Assembly: GCF_000344155.1 (NCBI RefSeq)
Contig: NZ_BAOQ01000005.1
Location: forward strand, 1-64,000
Source: Gordonia paraffinivorans NBRC 108238
GTDB lineage: Bacteria; Actinomycetota; Actinomycetes; Mycobacteriales; Mycobacteriaceae
DNA length: 64,000 nucleotides
Direction: 5' to 3'
The notes beneath the pieces were generated by a model, which saw only the letters and a program-made list of their open reading frames with translations, was not told where the DNA came from and made no database searches. Positions 34,428 through 45,016 of the stretch are shown here, in pieces (positions within the stretch are counted from its first letter, which is position 1; every line of letters starts with the position of its first letter). Position numbers and translations under genes: made by a program.

Positions 34428-35813
34428 TCAGAAGGGGGCGTCGATCGGCGTCGAGTCCCGTAGATGCACCGCGTCGCCGAGGGTGGCGACCCGGAGGACC
34501 CGGATGCCCTTCGGCAGGACCTCGTCGGTCGCCGCCGGGATGATCGCCTCCCGGAAGCCGAGCCGCTTGGCCTCCGCCAGGCGCCGCGCGACCCCCGACA
34601 CCCGCCGGATCTCACCGCCGAGGCCGACCTCGCCGACGACCACCGTGGACTGCGGGATGGGCTTGTTGGTGAGCGTGGAGTAGACGGCGAGCGCGATCGC
34701 GAGGTCGGCGGCCGGCTCGGTGACCTTCATGCCGCCCACGGTGGACAGGTAGACCTCCGACTTGGCGATCTCCCTGCGTCCGGCGCGCGCCTGCAGCACC
34801 GCGAGGACCATCGAGACCCGGTTCATGTCGAGACCGGACACCGCGCGGCGCGGGATGTTCATCTCGGTCGAGTTGGCCAGTGCCTGGATCTCGCCGACGA
34901 GCGCGCGCTTGCCGTCCATGGTCACCAGCGTGACGCTGCCGCTGACATCCGAATCACGCTGGTGCAGAAAGATTCCCGACGGATCGGGCACCTGGTGGAT
35001 GCCGTCGTCGCGTTGCTCGAAGCAGCCGACCTCGTCGGCGGCGCCGAAGCGGTTCTTCACCCCGCGCACCATGCGCAGCGTGGAGTGCTTGTCGCCCTCG
35101 AACGCCAGCACCACGTCCACGAGGTGCTCGAGGGAACGGGGCCCGGCGACCGAGCCCTCCTTGGTGACGTGGCCGACCAGGATGACCGCGATGCCCCGGT
35201 TCTTCGCCAGCGACACCAGCGCGGTGGTCACCGCGCGGATCTGGGTGACGCCGCCGGTCACGCCGTCGGTTCCGGTGGCGACCACGGTCTGCACCGAGTC
35301 GACGATCATCAGCGACGGCCGTACCGAGTCCACATGCCCGAGAATCGTCGCGAGGTCGGTCTCGGCGGCCAGATAGACGTTCGGGTGCACCGCGCCGGTG
35401 CGTTCGGCGCGCATGCGGACCTGCCCGGCCGACTCCTCGCCGGTGATGTACAGCGCGACGCGGTCCTTTGCGGCCCAGTGCTTGACGGTCTCGAGCAGCA
35501 GCGTCGACTTGCCGACGCCGGGTTCGCCCGCGAGGAGGATGACCGATCCGGGGACGACGCCGCGGCCGAGCACGCGGTCGAGCTCGCCGATCCCCGTCGG
35601 GACGGCTGCGGTGGACTCGGCGTCGACATCGGTGATGCGTAGCGCGGGGCTGGACGGGGCGACGGCGGCCGTCGCGCGGGACGATGCCGCCGCCGGGATG
35701 GCCGCGACCTCGTCGATCGTGCCCCACTCGCCGCATTCGGGGCAGCGTCCGACCCATTTGGCGACCTGATGGCCGCAGCCCGTGCAGCGGTATGTCGATC
35801 TGGCTCTGGCCAC
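34428..35813 (-). CDS. radA: DNA repair protein RadA (Sms)
   Basis: A 461-residue RecA-like helicase for branched recombination intermediates. It starts with a C4 zinc finger (YRCTGC...GRCPECGEWG, about residues 8-30), then Walker A AGEPGVGKSTLL (about 101-112), Walker B SLMIVDSVQTV, the RadA-specific KNRFG (about 260) and a C-terminal Lon-like domain containing VGEVGLGGEIR. The GTG at 35813 is preceded by TACTCT (35820-35825, minus strand), 6 nt away, a leaderless arrangement. It lies between lpqE and disA, as in M. tuberculosis. Confidence 0.95.
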   Translation of the reverse strand: MARARSTYRCTGCGHQVAKWVGRCPECGEWGTIDEVAAIPAAASSRATAAVAPSSPALRITDVDAESTAAVPTGIGELDRVLGRGVVPGSVILLAGEPGVGKSTLLLETVKHWAAKDRVALYITGEESAGQVRMRAERTGAVHPNVYLAAETDLATILGHVDSVRPSLMIVDSVQTVVATGTDGVTGGVTQIRAVTTALVSLAKNRGIAVILVGHVTKEGSVAGPRSLEHLVDVVLAFEGDKHSTLRMVRGVKNRFGAADEVGCFEQRDDGIHQVPDPSGIFLHQRDSDVSGSVTLVTMDGKRALVGEIQALANSTEMNIPRRAVSGLDMNRVSMVLAVLQARAGRREIAKSEVYLSTVGGMKVTEPAADLAIALAVYSTLTNKPIPQSTVVVGEVGLGGEIRRVSGVARRLAEAKRLGFREAIIPAATDEVLPKGIRVLRVATLGDAVHLRDSTPIDAPF

Positions 35814-35894
35814 CCGGTCAGAGTAGGCGTCGGCACCGACAGGATCGAACCGGGCCGACACGGGGCGGGTACGGCGCGGACCGTCCGGCGAAAA

Positions 35895-35930
35895 GAGGAC
35901 GAGGCCCGGCAGATGCCGGACCTCGTCCTC
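35895..35930 (-). terminator. Rho-independent terminator of lpqE
   Basis: Read on the minus strand, a 15-bp stem with one pair of bulges (GAGGACGAGG / CCTCGTCCTC outside, CCGGC / GCCGG inside) and a 4-nt loop is followed by TTTT. It starts 19 bp after the distal TGA at 35950, not after the amber codon at 36049. Confidence 0.85.
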
Positions 35931-35949
35931 GGTCTTCGTGGGGTGTCGG

Positions 35950-36048
35950 TCAGTGACCGCCGCCCTCGCCGTGCTCGTCCCCGCTGTGGTCGTGGCCGTC
36001 GTCGGGGCTGTGGCCCTCCGAGCCGTGGCCGCCCTCGCCCTCGCCGTG
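35950..36048 (-). pseudogene. Histidine-rich C-terminal extension cut off from lpqE by an amber codon
   Basis: Directly after the lpqE TAG (36049-36051) the same frame continues for 32 sense codons without a break and ends at TGA (35950-35952). The translation begins HGEGEGGHGSEGH and ends GDEHGEGGGH: eight His, many Gly and acidic residues, the look of a metal-binding tail. Third positions are almost all G or C, as in the rest of the gene. The codons are not separately translatable (no start). Either the strain carries a nonsense mutation, or there is stop readthrough, or a base-call error. Confidence 0.65.
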
Positions 36049-36684
36049 CTACTGGTTGTAGAACGTCGGCTCCGCGTTGCGCGGGACGTCCTGACGCGCG
36101 AGCTTGGCGCCGGCGTCGACCGGGGTGACGACGGTGACCTCACCGGCGTCGACCCACTTGCCGTTCTCCTTCTTCTCGAAGGCGAAGGTCAGCTTGGTGG
36201 TGAGGCCCGCGGCGACGGTCTTGCCGGCGTCGGTGAGCTCGGCGGTGATCTTCTGCTCGGCCGGGGCCGCGCCGACCGGGGTGCCGCCGCGCAGGGCCTG
36301 GCCCGGCGCGATCACGCGGGCCTCGGCGTCGGCGCCCTCGGTGAACTCGATCGTGCCCTTCTCCGGCTTGATCGACTTGAGGCGGTACGAGTCGACCTGG
36401 TCGCTGTTGGCGATGACGAACGCGACCTCGAAGGGTCCGCCGTTGCCGAACACGGTCGGGGCGTCCTTCTCCGGGTAGAGGATCTGCACGTCACGCAGCT
36501 GCAGTGCGTCGATGTTCACGTTCGCGCCGTTCACCGCGGGCAGCTGGTTTGCGGTCTGCGAGACTTGCCCCGCACCGCAACCGGTGGTGCCCAGGGCGAC
36601 GGCGATGCCGATCGTGGCAACGGCGGTGGCCAGACGCGATGGCCGGACCGCCGACCGCCGTGCGGATGATGGAAGCACTGACAC
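36049..36684 (-). CDS. lpqE: Lipoprotein LpqE
   Basis: A 211-residue lipoprotein homologous to M. tuberculosis LpqE (Rv3584), of unknown function, with the same divergent position next to carD. The signal peptide ends in the lipobox GTTGC, so the Cys at about residue 37 is lipidated. The mature domain includes NIDALQLRDVQILYP (about 57-71), EVAFVIANSDQVD and a C-terminal beta domain ending NAEPTFYNQ. GTG 36684 follows a strong GGGAGGATC box and is preferred to ATG 36702. The frame is interrupted by TAG and continues as a His-rich tail, described separately. Likely cell-wall exposed. Confidence 0.85.
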   Translation of the reverse strand: MSVLPSSARRSAVRPSRLATAVATIGIAVALGTTGCGAGQVSQTANQLPAVNGANVNIDALQLRDVQILYPEKDAPTVFGNGGPFEVAFVIANSDQVDSYRLKSIKPEKGTIEFTEGADAEARVIAPGQALRGGTPVGAAPAEQKITAELTDAGKTVAAGLTTKLTFAFEKKENGKWVDAGEVTVVTPVDAGAKLARQDVPRNAEPTFYNQ

Positions 36685-36969
36685 CCGATCCTCCCAGGTC
36701 ATACGAAGTCGAATTGCAGCGCGCGAAACCCTGCACTACGCAGCGTAGTGGGCGCGGAGCGGAAAAGTCCGCCGGGGTCCCGATTCGGCACCGCGTGGCG
36801 CCTCGGCGGGGTGCCGCGGGAGTCCGCCGCGGACCCACTCCCGCGGCCCGGTTTGCGTGACCCGCGACACGCTGCTACGGAACCCTCGCCCACCTCGGAA
36901 GAGCGTGTGCTGCAACCGGTTCACCGCCGTGACCTGCACCGTTGGGTGGGGCACTCGGAACGCCCGTGC

Positions 36970-36975
36970 TAGACT
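36970..36975 (+). promoter_or_regulatory. carD -10 box
   Basis: TAGACT lies 27 nt before the TTG start, leaving room for a short leader with the AAGGGGCAAGGA ribosome-binding region (about 36987-36998). The rest of the 318-bp divergent gap with lpqE shows nothing recognisable to me. Confidence 0.6.
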
Positions 36976-37002
36976 GGGATCACTCGAAAGGGGCAAGGAA
37001 CA

Positions 37003-37491
37003 TTGAATTTCAAAGTTGGCGACACCGTCGTTTACCCCCATCACGGTGCTGCTCGGGTCGAGGACATCGTGACCCGGACCATCAAGGGTGAGCAGATCGA
37101 ATACCTTGTTCTCAAGGTTGCCGACGGTGACATGACCGTTCAGATTCCCTCCTCGAAGTTGGAATATGTGGGCGTCCGCGACGTGGTCGGGCAAGAGGGT
37201 CTCGATCAGGTCTTCCAGGTGCTGCGGGCCCCGCACACCGAAGAGCCGACCAACTGGGCGCGGCGGTTCAAGGCGAACCAGGAGAAGCTGATCTCCGGCG
37301 ACATCATCAAGGTTGCCGAGATCGTCCGCGATCTCTGGCGCCGTGAGCAGGACCGCGGACTCTCGGCCGGTGAGAAGCGCATGCTGACCCGCGCCCGTCG
37401 CGTCCTCGTCGACGAGCTGTCGCTCGCGCAGAACACCGACGACGAGAAGGCTGCCAGCATTCTCGACGAGGTTCTCGCCGCCGCCTCCTGA
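37003..37491 (+). CDS. carD: RNA polymerase-binding transcription regulator CarD
   Basis: This 162-residue essential regulator binds the RNAP beta subunit and stabilises open promoter complexes. The N-terminal Tudor-like RNAP-interaction domain starts [19 protein letters not shown]; the C-terminal helical DNA-binding domain includes [19 protein letters not shown] (with the Trp, about residue 85, that contacts the -10 edge) and [15 protein letters not shown]. The start codon is TTG at 37003, supported by near-identity with mycobacterial CarD and a good ribosome-binding site. ispD and ispF follow in the same direction. Confidence 0.96.
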   Translation: MNFKVGDTVVYPHHGAARVEDIVTRTIKGEQIEYLVLKVADGDMTVQIPSSKLEYVGVRDVVGQEGLDQVFQVLRAPHTEEPTNWARRFKANQEKLISGDIIKVAEIVRDLWRREQDRGLSAGEKRMLTRARRVLVDELSLAQNTDDEKAASILDEVLAAAS

Positions 37492-37523
37492 TCGGGTCCG
37501 CCTGGATCAGGAAAGAACACACA

Positions 37524-38237
37524 GTGACCACCACGCCGGAGAGTTCCGGCGCAGGAGTCTGCGTCATCATCCCGGCCGCCGGGTCGGGCACCCGACTCGG
37601 CGAGCCGGTGCCGAAGGCGTTCGTCGACGTCTGCGGCCGGACGATCATCGAACGATGCGTCGACAACATCCCGGATTCCCTGGATGCGTCGATCGTCGTC
37701 GTGGTGCCGGCCGACCTCGTCGACCGTGCGCGTGAGCTGTTGCCGGACGTCACGATCGTGCCCGGTGGCGCTCATCGGTCGGAATCGGTGCGTGCCGGGA
37801 TCGCCGCGGCCGACGCCGCCGACATCCTCCTCGTCCACGACGCGGCGCGGCCACTCACGCCTGCGCACGTCTTCACCCGGGTCGTCGAGGCGGTCGCCTC
37901 CGGACACCCCGCGGTCGTCCCCGGGCTCCCCGTGGCCGACACGCTCAAGCAGGTCGTCGTCTCCGACGACGGCCTCGAACGCGTCGAGCGCACCGTCGAT
38001 CGAGAACCGCTGCGCGCCGTCCAGACGCCTCAGGGATTCACCCGGGAGGCGCTGCTGCGCGCCCACGCCGACGACTCCGGTCTCGCCACCGACGACGCCG
38101 GCCTGGCCGAGCGCTGCGGCATCGACGTCCATGTCGTCCCAGGAGACCCCCTCGCCATGAAGGTCACCACCCCGTGGGACCTGAAGATCATCCGCGACGT
38201 CGTGTCGGAGAGCGCCGAGGCAGGGGAGCGGCGATGA
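37524..38237 (+). CDS. ispD: 2-C-methyl-D-erythritol 4-phosphate cytidylyltransferase IspD
   Basis: A 237-residue enzyme of the MEP isoprenoid pathway that makes CDP-methylerythritol. The CTP-binding motif [19 protein letters not shown] (about residues 15-33), the [11 protein letters not shown] loop (about 80-90), VHDAARPL and the TPQGF stretch (about 173) are all present. The GTG at 37524 follows AGGAAAG. It is 32 bp after carD and overlaps ispF by 4 bp, so the three are probably one operon. Confidence 0.95.
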   Translation: MTTTPESSGAGVCVIIPAAGSGTRLGEPVPKAFVDVCGRTIIERCVDNIPDSLDASIVVVVPADLVDRARELLPDVTIVPGGAHRSESVRAGIAAADAADILLVHDAARPLTPAHVFTRVVEAVASGHPAVVPGLPVADTLKQVVVSDDGLERVERTVDREPLRAVQTPQGFTREALLRAHADDSGLATDDAGLAERCGIDVHVVPGDPLAMKVTTPWDLKIIRDVVSESAEAGERR

Positions 38238-38698
38238 GGGTCGGCATCGGAACCGACGCCCACCGGGTCGACGAGTCCGCGGAGTGTTGGATGGTCGGTC
38301 TGCACTTCCCGGGCGACGCCGGATGCGAAGGCCATTCCGACGGTGACGTCGGCGCCCACGCCCTGTGCGACGCCGTCCTCTCGGCCGCCGGTCTCGGCGA
38401 CGTCGGCTCGGTCTTCGGGACCGGCCGGCCGGAATGGGAGGGCGTCTCCGGCGTCGCCATGCTCCGGCACGTCGCCGAGCTGATCGCTGCCGAGAACCTC
38501 CGGGTGGTGAACGCCGCGGTCCAGGTCATCGGCAACCGTCCCAAGATCGGCCCGCGTCGCGCCGAGGCCCAGGACGTCCTGTCGGCGGCGCTCGGCGGTC
38601 CCGTCTCGGTGTCGGCGACCACGACCGACGGCCTCGGCATGACCGGCCGCGGAGAGGGCATCGCCGCCGTCGCCACCGCACTCCTCGACGACCTGTGA
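38234..38698 (+). CDS. ispF: 2-C-methyl-D-erythritol 2,4-cyclodiphosphate synthase IspF
   Basis: A 154-residue trimeric zinc enzyme that makes MEcPP. Zinc ligands are in GTDAHRVD (Asp8/His10 region) and GHSDGDV (His about residue 38); the substrate motif is [27 protein letters not shown] (its last nine residues form the usual GRGEGIAA end). ATG 38234 overlaps the ispD stop (ATGA). The next gene, 81 bp further, is not part of the pathway. Confidence 0.95.
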   Translation: MRVGIGTDAHRVDESAECWMVGLHFPGDAGCEGHSDGDVGAHALCDAVLSAAGLGDVGSVFGTGRPEWEGVSGVAMLRHVAELIAAENLRVVNAAVQVIGNRPKIGPRRAEAQDVLSAALGGPVSVSATTTDGLGMTGRGEGIAAVATALLDDL

Positions 38699-38779
38699 GC
38701 GTCGCGTGAGGATTCGACCCGCCGCTGTGCTCACCACCGACGCCGCCCGCGCGTCGGCGGCGGGACGCGACGCGCGGCG

Positions 38780-40114
38780 ATGAAGCTCTCGAGTTCGGAG
38801 TCGTGGGAGGTCGAGCCCGGCGACCTCGTCCGGTGGCGTCCGGTTCCGGTCGGTGAGGCGGAGGGGACGAGCACCCCGATCTCGGAGAGCGAGCGATTCC
38901 ACCTGGCCGCGGTGGCCGCCGGCCAGCCCGGCTGGATGGCGCTGACGCTGGACTTCCCGAAGTCGCTCGACCCGGACCGGCTCGGAGCGGTCGTCGGCGA
39001 GGTCGTCGGCCGTCATGACGTGCTGCGCGGCCACTACGTGCGCACGCCCGACTCCGGTTTCGCCCGCCTGCTCCACCCCGCGGCCGCCGTCGAGGCCGGC
39101 GTGCAGGAGGCGTGTCCCGACCGCGACGCACGGGACCTCGGGGCCCGGCTCGCGCGCGAGATCAGCGAGACGTGCGACCCGTTCGGGCCGCTGCCGCACT
39201 TCCTGGCCGCGGTCATCCGGCCCGACAGCACGACCCTGATCTGCGCCTTCGACCACTGCTACGTCGACGCACGCTCGTTGTCGCTGCTGACGTGGGAGAT
39301 CTGCGAGCTGATGGCCGGACGCGGACTGCCACCCGCGGAGTCGGGACTCGATGCCCTGCGCCGGATGGCGGAGGTGGAGGCTTCGGTACCGCCCGACGAT
39401 CCCCGCGTCGCCGAGTGGGGGAGCTTCCTGACGGCCGCCGGCTGGCGTGTGCCGGAGTTCCCGCTCGACCTCGGCGTGGCCACCGGTGCCGCGCTCCCGG
39501 TGGGCACGATGGTCCGGACCCTGCTGTCGGCGGAGGACGCGGCGCGGTTCTCCGCGACGGTCGGCGGGGTCGGCGCCCGCACCTACCCGGCGCTGCTCAG
39601 CTGCGCGGGCAAGGCGATCCGGGCCGTCGGCGGCCCGCGGGAGGTGGCGACGGTGGTCCCGGCCGGCACCGGGGCGGGACCGGGGTGTGTCTGCTGGTCG
39701 GTGGGCAATGCTCCGCTGCTGATCTGGTCGGACGGCGACCTCGCGCCCGCCATGGCCCGCAACACCGAACGCCTCGCGAACGCCCTGCCGCTGGCCGGGA
39801 TCGGGCTGACGCCGGTCTTCGCGGCCTACGGAGACCGCCTGCGGCCGAGCCGCAACGACGTCTTCATGATGTCCTACGTCGACTACACGCGGGTGCCGGC
39901 GCCCGCGGGCGAGGTGACGGTCCGGCAGGTGTCGTGCCAGAAGCCGACCGACACCGCGCAGTGGTGGTTCTGGCGCGACGAGGACGGCATCCACGTCCGC
40001 GTCCGCTACCCGGACACCGAGCGTGCCGTGCAGGTGCTCGCCGAGACCCTCGACGAGATGACCGCCCTGGTCGGGTCGGTTCTGCGCGCGGGCGGTTCCG
40101 CCGGCGGCCCGTGA
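38780..40114 (+). CDS. Stand-alone condensation-domain acyltransferase (PapA-like)
   Basis: A 444-residue member of the condensation-domain superfamily that includes nonribosomal peptide C domains and the PapA/Chp acyltransferases of mycobacterial cell-wall lipids. The active-site HxxxD motif is [10 protein letters not shown] (His about residue 159). The opposite half has [19 protein letters not shown] (about 355-373), in place of the usual DFGWG motif. There are no adenylation or carrier domains and no membrane segment. No lipid-biosynthesis genes flank it: ispF lies upstream and cysS downstream, neighbours that in M. tuberculosis are adjacent. The donor is probably acyl-CoA or acyl-carrier protein and the acceptor a sugar (trehalose?), by inference only. 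Confidence 0.8.
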   Translation: MKLSSSESWEVEPGDLVRWRPVPVGEAEGTSTPISESERFHLAAVAAGQPGWMALTLDFPKSLDPDRLGAVVGEVVGRHDVLRGHYVRTPDSGFARLLHPAAAVEAGVQEACPDRDARDLGARLAREISETCDPFGPLPHFLAAVIRPDSTTLICAFDHCYVDARSLSLLTWEICELMAGRGLPPAESGLDALRRMAEVEASVPPDDPRVAEWGSFLTAAGWRVPEFPLDLGVATGAALPVGTMVRTLLSAEDAARFSATVGGVGARTYPALLSCAGKAIRAVGGPREVATVVPAGTGAGPGCVCWSVGNAPLLIWSDGDLAPAMARNTERLANALPLAGIGLTPVFAAYGDRLRPSRNDVFMMSYVDYTRVPAPAGEVTVRQVSCQKPTDTAQWWFWRDEDGIHVRVRYPDTERAVQVLAETLDEMTALVGSVLRAGGSAGGP

Positions 40115-40196
40115 GGTCGCCTGGGCCGGACGGAGCCGCCGAGGGCGTGCCTCGTGTGGGCGGTCGTCGGATCCCGGTCCGGTAGGATGGCCGGTC

Positions 40197-41587
<1,391 letters not shown>

Positions 41588-41588
<1 letters not shown>

Positions 41589-42535
41589 TGGCTGGTAATT
41601 CCAAGCGCCGCGGCGCGGTACGCAAGTCCGGGACCAAGAAGGGGCAGGTCGTCGGCTCCGGCGGCCAGCGCCGGCGCGGCCTCGAGGGGCGCGGGGCGAC
41701 CCCCAAGGCGGTCGACCGTCCGTACCATCCCGCGCACAAGCGGGCCAAGGCCGCATCCAAGGCGAAGACCACCCGTCCGCGGGCCAAAGAGGACGGCCCC
41801 GAGTACGTCCTCGGACGCAATCCCGTCGTCGAATGCCTGCGCGCCGAGGTGCCCGCGACGGCGCTCTATCTGGTGGCCAGCACCGAGCCCGACGAGCGGA
41901 TCGCCGAGGCCGTCAAGCTCGCCGCCGACCAGGGGATCTCGATCCTCGAGGTCGCCAAGCCCGAACTCGACCGCATCTCGACCAACGGCATGCACCAGGG
42001 CATCGCACTGCAGGTCCCGGAGTACGAGTACGCCCACCCCGACGACCTGATGGCCGACGCCCAGGCCAGCGGCACGCCGCCGCTCCTGGTGGCGCTCGAC
42101 AACATCACCGACCCGCGCAATCTCGGCGCGGTGATCCGCTCGGTGGCCGCCTTCGGCGGGCACGGCGTGGTGATCCCCGCGCGGCGCAGCGCGAGCGTGA
42201 CCGCGGTCGCGTGGCGCACGAGCGCCGGGGCGGCGGCACGTCTTCCGGTCGCGCGGGCCACCAACCTCAACCGCACGCTCAAGGAGTGGGCCGAGACGGG
42301 CGCCCAGCTCGTCGGCCTCGACGCCGACGGGGACGTGTCCCTCGATGACTACGACGGCACCGGCCCGACCGTGATCGTCGTCGGCTCGGAGGGCAAGGGT
42401 CTCTCGCGCCTGGTCCGCGAGAACTGCGACTCGATCCTGTCGATCCCGATGGCCGGCGAGGTCGAGAGCCTCAACGCATCGGTGGCCGCGGGTGTGGTGC
42501 TCGCCGAGTTCGCCCGCCAGCGCCGGCAGCGGTAG
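41588..42535 (+). CDS. rlmB: 23S rRNA 2'-O-ribose methyltransferase (RlmB/TsnR family)
   Basis: A 315-residue SpoU-family knotted methyltransferase. A basic, Gly-rich N-terminal extension (about residues 1-65, with RRRG and [13 protein letters not shown]) precedes the substrate-binding domain [12 protein letters not shown], then the SPOUT motifs [15 protein letters not shown] (about 173-187), [12 protein letters not shown] (about 263-274) and [13 protein letters not shown] (about 287-299). It methylates a 23S rRNA ribose, most likely G2251; that target is inferred from the family. The ATG overlaps the cysS stop. Confidence 0.92.
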
Positions 42536-42556
42536 GTCACGCGGAGGCGCTGCGGC

Positions 42557-43330
42557 TCAGCGCTTTCCGGGCTCCGAGGGTTCCAGCACGACACCGGCCG
42601 CGGCGAGCGCCTCGCGGACGGCCCGGGCGTGTTCGACGGCGCCCGGGGTGTCGCCGTGCAGGCAGATGGAGTCGGCGGAGACGCCGATGACCGAGCCGTC
42701 GATCGCGCGCAACCTGCCCGATGTCGCGAGATCGACCACGCGACGGGCGATCTCGTCGCTGTCGGACAGGACCGCACCGGGTTGGGTACGCGGGACGAGA
42801 ATGCCCTCCGGGGTGTAGGCGCGGTCGGCGAAGGCCTCGACGATGATCGGCAGGCCGGAGCGTTCGGCCCGGGCGAGGACCTCCGAGTTCGGCAGGCCCA
42901 TCACCGCCAGCCCGGGGTCCACGTCGCGGATCGCGGTGATCACCGCGTCCGCCTGCTGCTCGTGGTGGACCACCGTGTTGTACAGCGCTCCATGGGGTTT
43001 CACGTAGGACACGGTGCCGCCGACCGACTTCGCGATCGCCTCGAGCGCGCCGATCTGGTAGACGAGGTCGGCGATCAGGTCGTGCGAGGTCATCTCCATG
43101 AACCGGCGGCCGAAGCCCGCGCGGTCCGGATAGGACACCTGCGCCCCGATGCGCACGCCCTTCTCGACCGCGGCCCGGCAGGTCGCCAGCAACTCGGCCG
43201 GCGTCCCGGCGTGGAAGCCGCAGGCCACGTTGGCGGAGGTCACGATCGTCAGCATCGACTCGTCGTCGCCGACGCCCTCGCCGAGGTCGGCGTTGAGGTC
43301 GATGACGGCGTGCGCCCGGTCGGCGGTCAT
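42557..43330 (-). CDS. pxpA: 5-oxoprolinase subunit PxpA (LamB/YcsF family)
   Basis: A 257-residue member of the LamB/YcsF family; with PxpB and PxpC it hydrolyses 5-oxoproline in an ATP-dependent way. The hallmark LNADLGEGVGDDE (about residues 12-24), IVTSANVACGFHAG (about 28-41), YVKPHGALYN (about 110-119) and SICLHGDTPGAV (about 223) are present. Its usual partners PxpB and PxpC do not flank it. It is convergent with rlmB, 21 bp apart, and divergent from a carboxylesterase gene 111 bp away. Confidence 0.9.
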   Translation of the reverse strand: MTADRAHAVIDLNADLGEGVGDDESMLTIVTSANVACGFHAGTPAELLATCRAAVEKGVRIGAQVSYPDRAGFGRRFMEMTSHDLIADLVYQIGALEAIAKSVGGTVSYVKPHGALYNTVVHHEQQADAVITAIRDVDPGLAVMGLPNSEVLARAERSGLPIIVEAFADRAYTPEGILVPRTQPGAVLSDSDEIARRVVDLATSGRLRAIDGSVIGVSADSICLHGDTPGAVEHARAVREALAAAGVVLEPSEPGKR

Positions 43331-43441
43331 GGCTCACATTCTAGGTCCGGCCGCGACGGCCCCTGCGGTGGCGGCGGTACGCACGACCCGTGGATGTCGC
43401 GAGCGGCCGGACGATTCGCCCGATTCGTCTACGGTGTGGGT

Positions 43442-44995
43442 ATGGCACTGCTCGACACCAAGGTCACCACGGTCAACGGCGTCGTCGGTGGCGCCCGGGG
43501 GAAGCGGCTGCGTCGCGGGACGATCAGCTGGCGGGGGATACCGTTCGCCGCACCGCCGGTCGCACACCGTCGCTTCCGGGCCCCGCAACCCGCCCACGAC
43601 TGGCCGGGCGTCCGCGACTGCACGAGGATCGCGAAGGCCGCGATCCAGGAGAAGCGCTTCACCGCGGTGGCCCCGGGCAAGTTCGCGCCCATGAGCGAGG
43701 ACTGCCTGACCCTCAACGTGTTCTCCCCGGAGGTGGCCTCGAGCCGGCCCCGCCCGGTGATGGTGTTCATCCACGGCGGCGCCTTCATCCTCGGCACCGC
43801 CGCGACCCCGCTCTACGACGGCGCGTTCCTCGCCCGCGCGCAGGACGTCGTCGTGGTCACCGTCCAGTACCGGTTCGGCCCGTTCGGCTTCCTCGACCTC
43901 TCGCAGTTCGCCACCGAGGACCGGCCGTTCGACGCCAACGTCGGCCTGCTCGACCAGATCGCCGCGCTGCAGTGGGTCAAGGAGAACATCGCCGCGTTCG
44001 GCGGCGACCCCGACAACGTGACCGTGTTCGGGGAGAGCGCCGGCGGGACGTCGGTCCTCGCCCTGCTGTCCGCACCCGCGGCCACCGGCCTGTTCCATCA
44101 GGCGATCGCCCAGAGCCCGGCGCCGGAACTGATCGTCGAGCAGTCCGACGCGACCGTCTACGCCGACGAGTTCGTGCGCATCCTGCGCGACCCGCAGCGC
44201 CGGCACACCCGGATGGAGCGCGACGAGGAACCCGTCGACCCGGCCGAGGCGCAGCGCCTGCTCACCGACCCGAACCCCGCCCGGCTGCTCGACGCCGGAA
44301 ACAAGCTGATGCGGTTCGCCATGCACGCCTCCGGCGGGGCGATCCCGTTCGCACCCGTCGTCGACGGCGAGGTGCTGCCGCGGTCGCCTCTCGACGCGGC
44401 GGCCGGGGGACTGACGATCCCGGTGCCGCTCGTCATCGGCAGCAACAAGGACGAGGCGAACCTCTTCGCCAAGCTCTGGAAGGTGCTGCCCGACGCCGAG
44501 CGAACCCTGATGCGCGTCGAGGACGAGGAGGTCCGCAGGGAGATCGCGGCGCACTACGACAACGGCGACCGCGACCGCATCCGACTGGCCGGCGACTCCA
44601 TCTTCTGGGCCCCGATGACCGCCTTCGCCGACGGCCACAGCAGGGTCGCGCCGACGTACGTGTACCGCTACGACTACCGCACGAAGGTGTTGGAGGCCAC
44701 CGGGTTCGGGGCCACGCACGCCACCGAGCTGTTCACCGTGTTCGGCGCCTACCGGGCCCCGCTGGGTGCCGGCCTGGCCGTCGCGGACTGGCCCGGGACG
44801 CGGCGCGTCACCGAAAACGTCCAGGCCCGCTGGGGCAACGTCGCCCGCAACGGCGACCCGGGTCTCGGATGGCCGGTCTACACGACCGCCGACCGCAAGG
44901 TGCTGGTCATCGACGATCCCGACCACGTCGTCGCCGACCCGGACACCCTGCGACGCCAGGCCTGGTACCGGGTGCACGCTCCCGCCGGCTCGTGA
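43442..44995 (+). CDS. Type B carboxylesterase/lipase family protein
   Basis: A 517-residue esterase of the carboxylesterase type B (cholinesterase-like) family. It has ISWRGIPFAAPPV (about residues 28-40), the oxyanion hole VFIHGGAFILG (about 103-113), the nucleophile elbow FGESAGGTSVL (Ser about 199), an acidic residue in SNKDEANLF, and the His in FGATHATELF (about 423). No signal peptide is visible, so it is probably cytosolic. TACGGT at 43430-43435 ends 6 nt before the ATG, a leaderless start. Substrate unknown; it is convergent with a hydrolase gene. Confidence 0.9.
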   Translation: MALLDTKVTTVNGVVGGARGKRLRRGTISWRGIPFAAPPVAHRRFRAPQPAHDWPGVRDCTRIAKAAIQEKRFTAVAPGKFAPMSEDCLTLNVFSPEVASSRPRPVMVFIHGGAFILGTAATPLYDGAFLARAQDVVVVTVQYRFGPFGFLDLSQFATEDRPFDANVGLLDQIAALQWVKENIAAFGGDPDNVTVFGESAGGTSVLALLSAPAATGLFHQAIAQSPAPELIVEQSDATVYADEFVRILRDPQRRHTRMERDEEPVDPAEAQRLLTDPNPARLLDAGNKLMRFAMHASGGAIPFAPVVDGEVLPRSPLDAAAGGLTIPVPLVIGSNKDEANLFAKLWKVLPDAERTLMRVEDEEVRREIAAHYDNGDRDRIRLAGDSIFWAPMTAFADGHSRVAPTYVYRYDYRTKVLEATGFGATHATELFTVFGAYRAPLGAGLAVADWPGTRRVTENVQARWGNVARNGDPGLGWPVYTTADRKVLVIDDPDHVVADPDTLRRQAWYRVHAPAGS

Positions 44996-44997
44996 CG

Positions 44998-45016
44998 GGC
45001 CCGCGGCAGGCGGGCC
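44998..45016. terminator. Small bidirectional hairpin between convergent genes
   Basis: A perfect 7-bp stem (GGCCCGC / GCGGGCC) with a 5-nt loop fills the gap between the two stop codons. Confidence 0.55.

Noticed and set aside
42557..43330. pxpA as part of a complete 5-oxoprolinase operon
   Set aside because: No pxpB or pxpC is adjacent on either side.
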